A stretch of DNA of 64,000 bases from Pseudomonas sp. Irchel s3f7 (lineage in GTDB: Bacteria > Pseudomonadota > Gammaproteobacteria > Pseudomonadales > Pseudomonadaceae): the NCBI RefSeq assembly GCF_900187615.1, contig NZ_FYDO01000005.1, positions 179,197 through 243,196 on the forward strand, read 5' to 3'. Below, in pieces: positions 45,111 to 56,890 of the stretch. The position numbers and the translations under genes were made by a program. The notes under the pieces were generated by a model. It was not told the origin of the DNA. It did no database searches and saw only the letters and a program-made list of their open reading frames with translations. Each line of letters begins with the position of its first letter. Positions within the stretch are counted from its first letter, which is position 1.

Positions 45111-45959
45111 ATGCGCACTTTTCGCCTGGTGATTTCTTGCCCGGACCGTGTCGGCATCGTTGCCAAAGTCAGTAACTTTCTGGCATCACACAACGGCTGG
45201 ATCACTGAAGCGAGCCATCACTCGGACAATCTCAGTGGCTGGTTCTTCATGCGTCACGAAATTCGTGCCGACTCGCTGCCCTTTGGTATCGACGCGTTGC
45301 GCGAAGCCTTTGCCCCGATCGCCGAAGAGTTCTCGATGGACTGGCGCATCACGGATACCGAGCAGAAAAAGCGCGTAGTCCTGATGGCCAGCCGCGAGTC
45401 GCACTGCCTGGCGGACTTGCTGCACCGCTGGCACAGCGATGAACTGGACTGCGAAATTTCCTGTGTGATTTCCAACCATGATGACTTGCGCAGCATGGTG
45501 GAGTGGCACGGTATTCCGTACTACCACGTCCCGGTCAATCCGCAGGACAAACAACCGGCATTCGCCGAAGTATCGCGCCTGGTCAAACAGCACGATGCCG
45601 AAGTCGTGGTACTTGCCCGTTACATGCAGATTCTGCCGCCGGAGTTGTGCCGCGAGTACGCACACAAAGTCATCAACATTCACCACAGCTTCCTGCCGTC
45701 GTTCGTTGGCGCCAAGCCGTACCACCAGGCATCGATGCGTGGTGTGAAGCTGATCGGCGCGACCTGCCATTATGTGACCGAAGAGCTGGATGCCGGCCCG
45801 ATCATTGAGCAGGACGTGGTACGCGTCAGCCACAGCGACAGCATTGAAGACATGGTGCGTTTCGGTCGTGACGTCGAGAAGATGGTGCTGGCCCGCGGCC
45901 TGCGTTATCACCTGGAAGACCGGGTGCTGGTGCATGGCAATAAAACCGTGGTGTTCTGA
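45111..45959 (+). CDS. purU: Formyltetrahydrofolate deformylase
   Basis: A 282-residue hydrolase that releases formate from 10-formyl-tetrahydrofolate to balance the folate pool and supply formate for purine synthesis. It has an N-terminal ACT regulatory domain (residues 1-80) and a formyltransferase-fold domain with catalytic residues in VINIHHSFLPSF (Asn189, His191) and EELDAGPII (Asp227). The ATG at 45111 has GGAG upstream. An alternative upstream start (45075) extends it without support. Confidence 0.95.
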   Translation: MRTFRLVISCPDRVGIVAKVSNFLASHNGWITEASHHSDNLSGWFFMRHEIRADSLPFGIDALREAFAPIAEEFSMDWRITDTEQKKRVVLMASRESHCLADLLHRWHSDELDCEISCVISNHDDLRSMVEWHGIPYYHVPVNPQDKQPAFAEVSRLVKQHDAEVVVLARYMQILPPELCREYAHKVINIHHSFLPSFVGAKPYHQASMRGVKLIGATCHYVTEELDAGPIIEQDVVRVSHSDSIEDMVRFGRDVEKMVLARGLRYHLEDRVLVHGNKTVVF

Positions 45960-45983
45960 TAGCCGCACGACACGGTTGATATT

Positions 45984-46026
45984 CGAAGGGCCTGGGCGTT
46001 CAATCGCTTCAGGCCCTTCGCCGTTT
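45984..46026 (+). terminator. Candidate terminator of purU
   Basis: An 11-bp perfect stem (CGAAGGGCCTG with its complement) about 25 bp past the purU stop, followed by CCGTTTC. The T-run is weak, so strength is uncertain. Confidence 0.5.
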
Positions 46027-46045
46027 CTGCACTGAGGACTTGACC

Positions 46046-46222
46046 ATGGCCGATCCACTGGATAAAGCCACTTCACAGGCACCTGCCACCTTGGGTGAGG
46101 GCTGTTTGAGTCGCTATGACCCGGATGACATGGGCCCTGAAACCGGAACGGACTTTCCTGACGCCGCGCAGTTGTGGGAAGAGCTGTACAAGCCTAACGC
46201 CGATAAATCCAAGCCTGCCTGA
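46046..46222 (+). CDS. Small conserved hypothetical protein
   Basis: A 58-residue, acidic, soluble protein with GAGGAC ten bases before the ATG at 46046. A Tyr-Asp-Pro-Asp-Asp motif near residue 25 and a C-terminal LWEELYKPN helix are visible. It lies 15 bp from the 3' end of the convergent deacetylase gene. I do not recognise the family. Confidence 0.5.
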   Translation: MADPLDKATSQAPATLGEGCLSRYDPDDMGPETGTDFPDAAQLWEELYKPNADKSKPA

Positions 46223-46237
46223 GACTCATCAACGTTT

Positions 46238-47005
46238 TCAACCGATGCGGTCGAGTTGCAGCGTCAACCAATGGCTCTTGGTCATCGGCAAGCGCCCCTG
46301 CCCAAGCAGGCGTTCAAGGGTGTTCAGCCAGTAACGCCGCGAGAAGTCATGGCGCATGTCCACCGGGTGCACGCCAAGGCGAATCACCGGGGCCTGTCGC
46401 CAGCGTTGTTCGCACAGGTCGCTGACGAGTTTGGAAACGCCGCGCCGCCAGGCACTTCGGGCGCTCCAGACCAGTCCTGGGGCATCGATGGCGGTGAAGT
46501 CCGGCAGGCGGTAAAGATGCTGCGGACCACTGGTGTAGCTCAAGGGCAATTGGCGCAAGGCCTGCCGGGTGCCATCGCTCATCAGCCAGGCCGGGGCGAC
46601 GAAACCCTGCAACGGCCAGTCATTGCGGCGGAACAAGTCGATGCCCGAGTGCAGGCGGGCGAGGGCGGCTTCGCGGGACAGCTGATAAAACTCGCCTTCG
46701 TGGGTATAGATCCGGCGCATGAACCAGTCCCGGGGAGTGCTTGCCCTCGGCCCGTCATCGCAATGGAAGTAACCGTGCAGTACCAATTCATCCCCGCAGG
46801 CGACCCTGGCACTGAGAAAACGGCGAAAGTCCGGGTGGGCGTCGAGATCGTTGTGCTTGTGAAAGTTCGGCACCACCAGCCAGGTCATTGGCACACCACC
46901 CAACGCATCGACGGCTTCGACGAAGGGTTGATAGTCCGCCCAGGTTGGCGGGGCGACGTCATGCAACACCAATAGCAAACCTGAGCCGCTCATGGACTCA
47001 ACCAT
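46238..47005 (-). CDS. DUF2334 polysaccharide-deacetylase-like protein
   Basis: A 255-residue protein of the DUF2334 (polysaccharide deacetylase-like) family with the core LLLVLHDVAPPTW near the start, where Asp and nearby His may bind metal, and GDELVLHGYFH. Such enzymes deacetylate glycans or act on glycolipids. It overlaps the glycosyltransferase gene by eight bases (ATGGTTGA) and is probably translated with it. An internal ATG at 46993 is a weaker alternative start. Confidence 0.7.
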   Translation of the reverse strand: MVESMSGSGLLLVLHDVAPPTWADYQPFVEAVDALGGVPMTWLVVPNFHKHNDLDAHPDFRRFLSARVACGDELVLHGYFHCDDGPRASTPRDWFMRRIYTHEGEFYQLSREAALARLHSGIDLFRRNDWPLQGFVAPAWLMSDGTRQALRQLPLSYTSGPQHLYRLPDFTAIDAPGLVWSARSAWRRGVSKLVSDLCEQRWRQAPVIRLGVHPVDMRHDFSRRYWLNTLERLLGQGRLPMTKSHWLTLQLDRIG

Positions 47006-48119
47006 TGGCCGTCTGCGGCCATTGAGCACCGAGCACGGCGTGGTAGTGCCCCAACAGGCTGTTGACCACCGAATCCCAGGCGTAAAACCGTTCGACGTGT
47101 TTTCGCGCCAGTCTGCCCAGCGCGACGCTGTCCGAATTGAACAGCTCCCGAACGGCGTTGGCCATCGCCAGGGGATTGTTCGGCGCGCACAGCAAGCCAC
47201 CTTCCTCGGTAACAAGCTCCTCAAAGGCACCGGCCGCTACCGCCACTACCGGAATACCGCACGCCATCGCTTCGAGGATCACCAGACCGAAGGTTTCCTG
47301 GTCACCGGCGTGCAGCAACGCATCGGCACTGGCCATCAGGCGGGCGACTTGCGCGGCGCAGCAGAACTGATCGATCACGGTGACGTTGGGCGGCACTGCG
47401 CCGGGCATCGACGAGCCGACCAACAGCAGGTGAAAGCGCCGGCCCAGGCGTTTCATGCAGTCGAGCAGCACCGGCAGATTCTTTTCCTTGGAGCCACGAC
47501 CGGCAAAAATCAGCAGATGGGTGTTTTCATCGATCCCCAATGCAGCCCGCAACCCAGGATCTCTGGCACCCGGATTGAACGTCTGCAGATCGACGCCCAG
47601 AGGCTGTACAAAAACATTCCTGACCCCCAGACCGGTCAGTTTGTTGGCCATGACCCGGCTCGGCGCCAGGACCCGGTCGAAGTTGCCGTAGAGTTTGCTG
47701 ACATAAGCCTCGACATTGTTGGTCACCCAGTTGCCCATGCGGTTGCTGACCAGCAGCGGCAGGTCGGAATGATAGAAACCGATGACAGGTACATCGAGTT
47801 GACGCCGGGCATCCAGCGCCGCCCAGGCCGTGAGGTAGGGGTCGCCGACTTCGATCAGATCGGGCTGTAAATCCTGTAGGACATTGCGCCAAGGTGCGAG
47901 ACGAAGAGGGAATCGATAACCCTTGCCGAAGGGCAGGGCGGGAGCAGGAACCTTGAAGATGCCGTCGTGTTCGCTGAAGGAGGATCCGGGGATCAGCAAA
48001 CTGTGGCGAATGCCCGGCTTGATGCCCAGGCGACGATGCTTGGCATCCAGATAAGTGCGAACGCCACCGCTGGCAGGGGCGTAGAACATGGTTATGTCAG
48101 CGATATGCACGATGAACAT
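46998..48119 (-). CDS. GT4-family glycosyltransferase
   Basis: A 373-residue retaining glycosyltransferase of the GT-B fold, family 4. It has the glycine-rich N-terminal loop APASGGVRTYLDA, the phosphate-binding GRGSKEKNLP, and the E(x7)E signature ETFGLVILEAMACGIPVVA. It adds a sugar to an acceptor that cannot be named. Coupled to the DUF2334 gene, it may build or modify a glycolipid or exopolysaccharide. No other polysaccharide genes are near. Confidence 0.85.
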   Translation of the reverse strand: MFIVHIADITMFYAPASGGVRTYLDAKHRRLGIKPGIRHSLLIPGSSFSEHDGIFKVPAPALPFGKGYRFPLRLAPWRNVLQDLQPDLIEVGDPYLTAWAALDARRQLDVPVIGFYHSDLPLLVSNRMGNWVTNNVEAYVSKLYGNFDRVLAPSRVMANKLTGLGVRNVFVQPLGVDLQTFNPGARDPGLRAALGIDENTHLLIFAGRGSKEKNLPVLLDCMKRLGRRFHLLLVGSSMPGAVPPNVTVIDQFCCAAQVARLMASADALLHAGDQETFGLVILEAMACGIPVVAVAAGAFEELVTEEGGLLCAPNNPLAMANAVRELFNSDSVALGRLARKHVERFYAWDSVVNSLLGHYHAVLGAQWPQTANG

Positions 48120-48190
48120 CCCTCCGGTCCTGTACTCCCTTGGTTGACCTTTATGAAGGATAGTTGTTCGGTTGGGAGTTGGCGGGAGGG

Positions 48191-48256
48191 GGGCGCTCCT
48201 ACAGTAGATCTCCTGTGCGATGGAGATCCCTGTAGGAGCGAGCTTGCTCGCGATGG
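48191..48256. repeat. Single REP with truncated partner
   Basis: A complete GCGAGCTTGCTCGC-type REP at 48231-48256 faces a truncated GGCGCTCCTACAG fragment at 48191-48204. Confidence 0.65.
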
Positions 48257-48270
48257 GGCCAGATCAGACG

Positions 48271-50160
48271 CTAGATACGGAAACTACCTACCAATTGCTT
48301 CAGGCGCGCTGCCTGCTGTTCAAGATCCGAACACGCACGCAACGTCGATTGCAGGTTTTCCACGCCTTCCTGGTTCAGGGTATTGATCTCGGTGATGTCG
48401 ACGTTGATCGACTCCACCACGGCGGTCTGTTCCTCGGTCGCGGTGGCCACCGACTGGTTCATGCCGTCGATTTCACCGATACGCAGTGTCACGCTGTTGA
48501 GGCGCTCACCCGCCAGATTGGCGATTTCCACACTGTCCTGGCTGTGGCGCTGACTGTCGCTCATGGTGCTGACCGATTCCCGGGCCCCGACTTGCAGCTC
48601 CTCGATCATGGCTTGCACCTGTTGCGCCGATTCCTGGGTGCGGTGCGCCAGATTGCGAACTTCGTCAGCCACGACGGCAAAACCACGCCCGGCTTCACCG
48701 GCGCGCGCGGCTTCAATCGCGGCGTTGAGCGCCAACAGGTTGGTTTGCTGGGAAATGCTGGTGATGACCTCGAGAATCTGCCCGATATTCACGGTTTTGC
48801 TGTTCAGCGATTCGATGTTGCTGCTCGACGCGCTGAGCATGCTCGACAGTTGATTCATCGCGGCAATGCTGCGATCGACCACTTGCTGGCCGTCTTCGGC
48901 GAGGCTGCGGGCGTCGCTGGCCTGGGTCGAGGCCTGCGCGGCGTTGCGGGCGATTTCCTGGGCGGCGGCGCCGAGCTGGTTGATGGCGGCGGCCACGCTG
49001 CTGGTGCGCGAAGCTTGCTGGTCAGAATTGAACATCGAGGAATTGGAAGCGGCGACCACACGCAACGCCACTTCGTTGACCTGGCCGGTAGCGGAAGACA
49101 CTTCGCGGATCGAGCCGTGAATACGTTCCACGAAACGGTTGAACGCAGTGCCGAGGGTGCCGAATTCGTCGTTGTTCTGAATGGTCAGGCGCTTGGTCAG
49201 GTCGCCTTCGCCGTCGGCGATGTCGGCCATGGCGCGGGTCATGACGTGCAGCGGCTGGATCAGGATGCGGATCAACATGCTCAGCAGAGCGATGATGATC
49301 GCCACGGCAATCACCGTCGCAACCACCGCTGAGGTGCGGAATTCGCTGAGCATCGAGAAGGCTTTTTCCTTGTCGACCGACAGACCGATGTACCAGTTGA
49401 CCGAAGGCAGGCCCTTGATCGGGGTGAAGGAGACGATGCGGGTCTTGCCGTCGACATCGACTTCACTGAAGCCGCTGCCGATACGCGGAGTGTCTTTTGG
49501 AAACGCCTCGCTCAGGGACTTCATCACCAGGGTTTTGTCCGGGTGAACCAGGATCTTGCCATCGGCGCTGATCAGAAATGCGTAACCCATGCCATCGAAG
49601 TCGCGGGCGCTGAGGGTGTCGATCAGCGTTTGCAGGCTCAGGTCGCCACCCACCACACCAACGCTTTGTCCGGACTTCTTCGAGGCAGCGGCCATGGAGA
49701 TGATCAACTGGCCGGTCGCTGCATCGATGTACGGTTCGGTCAGGGTTGGCGTGCTGCTGTTTTCGGCACCTTTGTACCAGGGACGAACGCGCGGGTCGAA
49801 ACCGTCAGGCATCTTTGCATCAGGACGAATAGTGAAGTGCCCGGTGGCGTCGCCCAGGTAGGACGCCATGAAAGTCGACGTCAGGGCTTTCTGCTCAAGC
49901 AGGTTGGCGACGTTGGATTGTTCCGGATTGATGGCAATATTTTGCGAAAGGTTTTCGATCAGCAAAATACGACCGGCCAGCCAGGTCTGAATATTGTTGG
50001 CGGTGACGTCGCCCATTTCGTTGAGGTAGTTGTCCAGGTCTTCGCGAATCGCGTTGCGCTGCAAATAGTCGTTGTACAGCGTGAACGAGGCGAAAGCGGC
50101 AATAACAACGAGCGCGGCGGCAAGCAGGATTTTATGGCTGAAACGCAGATTTTTATTCAT
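48271..50160 (-). CDS. Amino-acid chemoreceptor, PctA-family MCP
   Basis: A 629-residue methyl-accepting chemotaxis protein: TM1 (about 9-29), a double-Cache ligand domain (about 35-275), TM2 (277-300), HAMP (about 300-353) and the signalling hairpin ([18 protein letters not shown]). Tyr101, Arg126, Trp128, Tyr129, Tyr144 and Asp173 match the amino-acid-binding motif of PctA at the same numbers. It therefore very likely detects L-amino acids. Length and locus also fit PctA/B (Cta in P. fluorescens). The ATG at 50160 was chosen over a TTG further upstream. Confidence 0.92.
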   Translation of the reverse strand: MNKNLRFSHKILLAAALVVIAAFASFTLYNDYLQRNAIREDLDNYLNEMGDVTANNIQTWLAGRILLIENLSQNIAINPEQSNVANLLEQKALTSTFMASYLGDATGHFTIRPDAKMPDGFDPRVRPWYKGAENSSTPTLTEPYIDAATGQLIISMAAASKKSGQSVGVVGGDLSLQTLIDTLSARDFDGMGYAFLISADGKILVHPDKTLVMKSLSEAFPKDTPRIGSGFSEVDVDGKTRIVSFTPIKGLPSVNWYIGLSVDKEKAFSMLSEFRTSAVVATVIAVAIIIALLSMLIRILIQPLHVMTRAMADIADGEGDLTKRLTIQNNDEFGTLGTAFNRFVERIHGSIREVSSATGQVNEVALRVVAASNSSMFNSDQQASRTSSVAAAINQLGAAAQEIARNAAQASTQASDARSLAEDGQQVVDRSIAAMNQLSSMLSASSSNIESLNSKTVNIGQILEVITSISQQTNLLALNAAIEAARAGEAGRGFAVVADEVRNLAHRTQESAQQVQAMIEELQVGARESVSTMSDSQRHSQDSVEIANLAGERLNSVTLRIGEIDGMNQSVATATEEQTAVVESINVDITEINTLNQEGVENLQSTLRACSDLEQQAARLKQLVGSFRI

Positions 50161-50306
50161 GGCTTGGGTTTCCGCTAAGGTCTTAATGTCCAACGCGTGC
50201 TTTTATAAAGGGACGCACTGTGGGCAAAGTTGAAAGCAACTGATATTTCCGCCTCTCCTTTGGGAAATTTCCGATCAGATCGTGTCTGATTGCTTTGTCG
50301 TAATCT

Positions 50307-50333
50307 CTATCGGCCGTGTAGGACTAAAGATTA
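50307..50333 (-). promoter_or_regulatory. Sigma-28 (FliA)-like promoter of the chemoreceptor
   Basis: On the minus strand TAAT-N15-GCCGATAG matches the flagellar sigma-28 consensus TAAA-N15-GCCGATAA at 10 of 12 positions. The leader would be about 135 nt. The -35 part lies just before the start of the divergent ATPase gene. Confidence 0.6.
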
Positions 50334-50336
50334 ACC

Positions 50337-51827
50337 ATGGGTGACCAAATGCCTGACTCATTGCAACTCGTAATCGGCGCCGATCTCACGGGGCAACCGA
50401 TCGCCCAGGCCTTTCGACTGGCAAACCGCCACGGATTGATCGCGGGCGCAACCGGTACCGGTAAAACCGTGACCTTGCAGCGCATGGCCGAAGCCTTCAG
50501 CGATGCCGGTGTGGCCGTGTTCGCCGCCGACATCAAGGGTGACCTGTGCGGTTTGGGCGCCGCCGGCAACCCCCAGGGCAAGATCGCCGAGCGGATTGCC
50601 GGGATGCCCTGGCTGAACCACAAGCCTCAGGCGTATCCGGTGACCTTGTGGGACATTCATGGTCAGTCCGGTCATCCATTGCGCACTACCTTGAGTGAAA
50701 TGGGGCCGTTGCTCTTGGGAAGTCTGCTGGAGCTGACCGACAGTCAGCAGTCTGCGCTGTATGCCGCGTTCAAGGTGGCGGACCGCGAAGGCCTGTTGCT
50801 GCTGGATCTGAAAGATCTGAAGGCGTTGCTTAACCACCTCAAGGACAACCCGGCACTGCTGGGGGATGACGCGGCACTGATGACCACGGGCTCCAGTCAG
50901 GCGCTGTTACGCCGGCTGGCCACCCTTGAGCAACAGGGCGCCGAAGCGTTGTTCGGTGAACCGGCGCTGCAACTGGAGGACATTCTGCAACCGGGCGCTG
51001 ATGGGCGCGGGCGCATTCACTTGCTCGATGCCAGCCGCCTGGTGCATGAAGCGCCGAAGGTCTACGCGACATTCCTGTTGTGGCTGTTGGCCGAACTGTT
51101 CGAACAACTGCCCGAGCGCGGCGATGCCGACAAACCGCTGCTGGCGCTGTTTTTCGACGAAGCGCACTTGTTGTTCAACGGCACTCCGCAGGCATTGCGC
51201 GATCGCCTGGAGCAGGTTGTACGACTGATTCGTTCGAAAGGCGTGGGCGTGTACTTCGTCACTCAGTCTCCGGGGGATTTGCCGGACGACGTGCTGGCGC
51301 AGCTGGGCTTGCGTGTGCAACACGGTTTGCGCGCCTTCACCGCCAAGGAGCAGAAATCCCTGCGGGCGGTCGCCGAGGGTTTCCGGCCGAACCCGGCGTT
51401 CGATACCTTGTCGGTGCTGACCGAGCTGGGCATCGGCGAGGCGCTGGTCGGCACGCTTCAAGAGAAAGGTACGCCGGAAATGGTCCAGCGGGTGCTGGTG
51501 GCGCCACCGCAATCGCGGATCGGGCCATTGACCGAAACCGAGCGCACGATGTTGATCGCCGGCTCACCGTTCAAAGGGCGTTATGACAAACCGATCGATC
51601 GCGAATCAGCCTACGAAGTGCTGGTGGGACGCAAGGGACTGGCACCTGAGCCCGAAGCGGAGCAGGGCAAGCAGGAACCGAGTTTCACCGAACAGGCCGG
51701 AGAGTTTCTCGGCACGGCGGCAGGGAAGGCGTTGAAATCGGCGATGCAACAGGCCGCGAACCAGATTGGCCGACAGTTGGTGCGGGGTTTGATGGGCTCG
51801 TTGCTGGGCAGCAAAAAACGCCGCTGA
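50337..51827 (+). CDS. HerA-like DUF853 ATPase
   Basis: A 496-residue P-loop ATPase (YjgR type) with Walker A GATGTGKT at 37-44, Walker B LLALFFDEAHLLF, and QSPGDLPDDVLAQLG as a likely sensor and arginine finger region. A Glu-rich linker and basic C-terminus (SLLGSKKRR) follow. Relatives are related to the HerA/FtsK DNA translocases, but the substrate of this branch is unknown. The ATG at 50349 is an alternative start. It ends in a repeat-derived terminator. Confidence 0.8.
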   Translation: MGDQMPDSLQLVIGADLTGQPIAQAFRLANRHGLIAGATGTGKTVTLQRMAEAFSDAGVAVFAADIKGDLCGLGAAGNPQGKIAERIAGMPWLNHKPQAYPVTLWDIHGQSGHPLRTTLSEMGPLLLGSLLELTDSQQSALYAAFKVADREGLLLLDLKDLKALLNHLKDNPALLGDDAALMTTGSSQALLRRLATLEQQGAEALFGEPALQLEDILQPGADGRGRIHLLDASRLVHEAPKVYATFLLWLLAELFEQLPERGDADKPLLALFFDEAHLLFNGTPQALRDRLEQVVRLIRSKGVGVYFVTQSPGDLPDDVLAQLGLRVQHGLRAFTAKEQKSLRAVAEGFRPNPAFDTLSVLTELGIGEALVGTLQEKGTPEMVQRVLVAPPQSRIGPLTETERTMLIAGSPFKGRYDKPIDRESAYEVLVGRKGLAPEPEAEQGKQEPSFTEQAGEFLGTAAGKALKSAMQQAANQIGRQLVRGLMGSLLGSKKRR

Positions 51828-51837
51828 ACGCAAAAGA

Positions 51838-51897
51838 TCGCAGCCTTCGGGGTACTCGCAATCCCAATGCAGGAGCTGCCGAAGGCTGCGATTTTTT
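51838..51897 (+). terminator. Repeat-derived terminator after the HerA-like gene
   Basis: A member of the GCTGCCGAAGGCTGCG repeat family: TCGCAGCCTTCGG pairs with CCGAAGGCTGCGA and is followed by six T. It therefore doubles as an intrinsic terminator on the + strand. Confidence 0.8.
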
Positions 51898-51907
51898 GAT
51901 CTTGTCT

Positions 51908-52363
51908 TTAATCTTTGGATTTGGCGTGCGCCGCCAATCGCTCCAGCGCCGCCCGCAAATTCGGATCGCTGATGCCATCGGCCGTGGCCTGAATGGTCGC
52001 TGCCGCGTCGTTGGACAAATCCATGGTATGCCCGGTCGCACCTTGTTGAACGGTCGGCGGCTGAACTTTGAACAGAATCCGGGTCAGATTGGCGAACTCA
52101 TCGAACATCTGCAATTGCCGTTGCAGGCGTTTTTGCTGGTAGCGCAAGCGAGTCGCCCAATGCCCATCGGTGACAATCAGCAACAAACTGCCTTCGCGCC
52201 ACGAAGCCACATGGCAATGCTCGCGAGCGGCGGGTTGCAATTGGCTTTCGAGCAGACGCTGGAGATGGCCCAGGCGCTGAGCGTGGCCAAGAATGGCTTT
52301 CAGCGGTTTGGCTTCGCGTAGTAGAACGGCAGGTACTTTGGCCGTAAGTGGGCGAAATGCCAT
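51908..52363 (-). CDS. DUF721 / DciA-like protein
   Basis: A 151-residue protein with the N-terminal DUF721 domain (about 20-100: REHCHVASWREGSLLLIVTD). DUF721 includes DciA, a loader of the replicative helicase in bacteria without DnaC. Pseudomonads use DciA, so this or a paralogue could be that factor. It is divergent from secA, as in other pseudomonads. AGGTG lies upstream of the ATG at 52363. Confidence 0.72.
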   Translation of the reverse strand: MAFRPLTAKVPAVLLREAKPLKAILGHAQRLGHLQRLLESQLQPAAREHCHVASWREGSLLLIVTDGHWATRLRYQQKRLQRQLQMFDEFANLTRILFKVQPPTVQQGATGHTMDLSNDAAATIQATADGISDPNLRAALERLAAHAKSKD

Positions 52364-52670
52364 GATCAGACACCTGAGGTAACAGAGACGTCATGGTAGC
52401 AGAAAGCGCCGGATGAACTCGCCCATTGCTTTTGTGTACGCTTTACCCATTAAATCAACGACTAACTTGTTCCTTGAACGGGTTGAAATTAAGCAAAACG
52501 CCCTTATTTTAAGTGAGCCCCGTCAAAGCGCAGTGCCAGCATCGTGGAATAACGCCACTTTCCTCACCACCGTTTCCGGGTAGAATGCTCGTTCGCATGC
52601 GGCCATGAGGGCTGCACGGGCGACTCACGGGGCCGCCCTCCATCCCTTTAGTGTGGAAGATCCTGCCGAT
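52364..52670. other. 307-bp region upstream of secA
   Basis: It holds a candidate secA promoter (52483-52510) and a GC-rich leader of about 150 nt with possible hairpins (GGCCGCCC, GGGGCCGCCC). I see no upstream leader peptide like SecM. Confidence 0.55.
52483..52510 (+). promoter_or_regulatory. Sigma-70-like promoter of secA
   Basis: -35 TTGAAA (52483-52488) and -10 TATTTT (52505-52510) are separated by 16 bp, giving a leader of about 155 nt. Confidence 0.5.
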
Positions 52671-55406
<2,736 letters not shown>

Positions 55407-55433
55407 AACCCGTTTCAACCGCTGAAATACCCG

Positions 55434-55466
55434 CGCCGCGACCGGCTTCTGCCGTCGCGGCGTTTT
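55434..55466 (+). terminator. Intrinsic terminator of secA
   Basis: The stem CGCCGCGAC/GTCGCGGCG is followed by TTTT, 28 bp after the secA stop. Confidence 0.85.
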
Positions 55467-55527
55467 GCCATTCAAATCACCGTTCATCCTGAAACGGTGC
55501 TGACATCATTTAGTTAGGAGCGCATTC

Positions 55528-56745
55528 ATGGCTGTTGGTCTTGGTCCTTTGCCAACGTTGCACCCGGTTGCCGGATTTGAACTCGGTATCGCTTCGGCCG
55601 GCATCAAGCGCCCGGGGCGCAAGGATGTCGTGGTCATGCGCTGCGCCGAAGGCTCCACGGTGGCTGGCGTCTTCACCCTGAACGCCTTTTGCGCCGCGCC
55701 GGTGATCCTGGCCAAGCAGCGTGTGCAAGGCCCGGTGCGCTACCTGCTGACCAACACCGGCAATGCCAACGCCGGCACCGGCGAGCCAGGCCTGGCCGCG
55801 GCCGAGCGCACTTGCGCGAAACTGGCCGAGTTGACCGGCGTCGATGCCAGCCTGGTGCTGCCGTACTCCACCGGTGTGATCGGCGAGCCACTGCCGGTCG
55901 AAAAAATCGAAGGCGCACTGCAAGCGGCCCTCGATGACCTGTCGGTCAATAACTGGGAAGCGGCGGCCACCGGCATCATGACCACCGACACTTTGCCGAA
56001 GGGCGCCAGCCGCCAGTTCCAGCATGACGGCGTGACCATCACCGTCACCGGCATCAGCAAAGGCGCGGGCATGATCCGTCCGAACATGGCGACCATGCTC
56101 GGCTACATCGCCACCGACGCCAAAGTCGCTCGCGACGTGCTGCAAAACCTGATGCTGGACGGCGCCAACAAGTCGTTCAACCGCATCACCATCGATGGCG
56201 ACACCTCGACCAACGACTGCTGCATGCTGATCGCCACCGGTCAGGCTGCACTGCCGGAAATCACCCGTGCCGAAGGCGAGCTGTTCGCCAAACTCAAGCA
56301 AGCAGTGTTTGAAGTGTGCATGGACGTGGCTCAGGCCATCGTGCGTGACGGCGAAGGCGCGACCAAGTTCGTGACTGTCGAAGTCAACGGCGGCGGCAAT
56401 CACCAGGAATGCCTGGACGTCGGTTACACCGTGGCCCACTCGCCGCTGATCAAGACTGCGTTGTTCGCGTCCGACCCAAACTGGGGCCGTATCCTGGCGG
56501 CTGTCGGCCGTGCCGGTGTACCGAACCTGGACGTGAGCAAGATCGACGTATTCCTCGGTGAAGTGTGCATCGCCAGCCGTGGTGCGCGTGCTGCGACCTA
56601 TACCGAAGCCCAGGGCTCGGCGGTCATGCAGCGGGAAGAGATCACCATCCGTATCGAGCTGGGCCGCGGCGATTGCAGCGAAACCATCTGGACTACGGAC
56701 CTGTCCCACGAATACGTGAAGATCAACGCCGAGTACCGTACTTAA
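55528..56745 (+). CDS. argJ: Bifunctional ornithine acetyltransferase / N-acetylglutamate synthase
   Basis: A 405-residue enzyme of the cyclic arginine pathway that moves the acetyl group from N-acetylornithine to glutamate. It cleaves itself between Ala188 and Thr189 in NMATML, and Thr189 is the nucleophile. N-terminal LPTLHPVAGFELG and KGAGMIRPN are family features. The preceding secA has its own terminator, so argJ probably has a separate promoter in the 55467-55527 gap. Confidence 0.95.
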   Translation: MAVGLGPLPTLHPVAGFELGIASAGIKRPGRKDVVVMRCAEGSTVAGVFTLNAFCAAPVILAKQRVQGPVRYLLTNTGNANAGTGEPGLAAAERTCAKLAELTGVDASLVLPYSTGVIGEPLPVEKIEGALQAALDDLSVNNWEAAATGIMTTDTLPKGASRQFQHDGVTITVTGISKGAGMIRPNMATMLGYIATDAKVARDVLQNLMLDGANKSFNRITIDGDTSTNDCCMLIATGQAALPEITRAEGELFAKLKQAVFEVCMDVAQAIVRDGEGATKFVTVEVNGGGNHQECLDVGYTVAHSPLIKTALFASDPNWGRILAAVGRAGVPNLDVSKIDVFLGEVCIASRGARAATYTEAQGSAVMQREEITIRIELGRGDCSETIWTTDLSHEYVKINAEYRT

Positions 56746-56759
56746 GATCGCGTCGATCC

Positions 56760-56834
56760 CATCGCTAGCAGGCTAGCTCCCACATTGGATTTGTGTACAC
56801 CCGAACCACTGTAGGAGCGAGCCTGCTCGCGATG
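56760..56834. repeat. REP pair, mixed subtype
   Basis: A GCTAGCAGGCTAGC-type element at 56760-56784 faces a GCGAGCCTGCTCGC type at 56810-56834, between argJ and the GST gene. Confidence 0.8.
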
Positions 56835-56890
56835 ACGGTTTACCGGTCAGCCACTAAACTGGCTTGTCCCTAAATCTAAAGGTCCCGAAC

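Noticed and set aside
52605..52670. N-terminal extension of SecA or a SecM-like leader
   Set aside because: SecA normally begins MFAPLLKK; the upstream codons lack a ribosome-binding site and no arrest motif is present.
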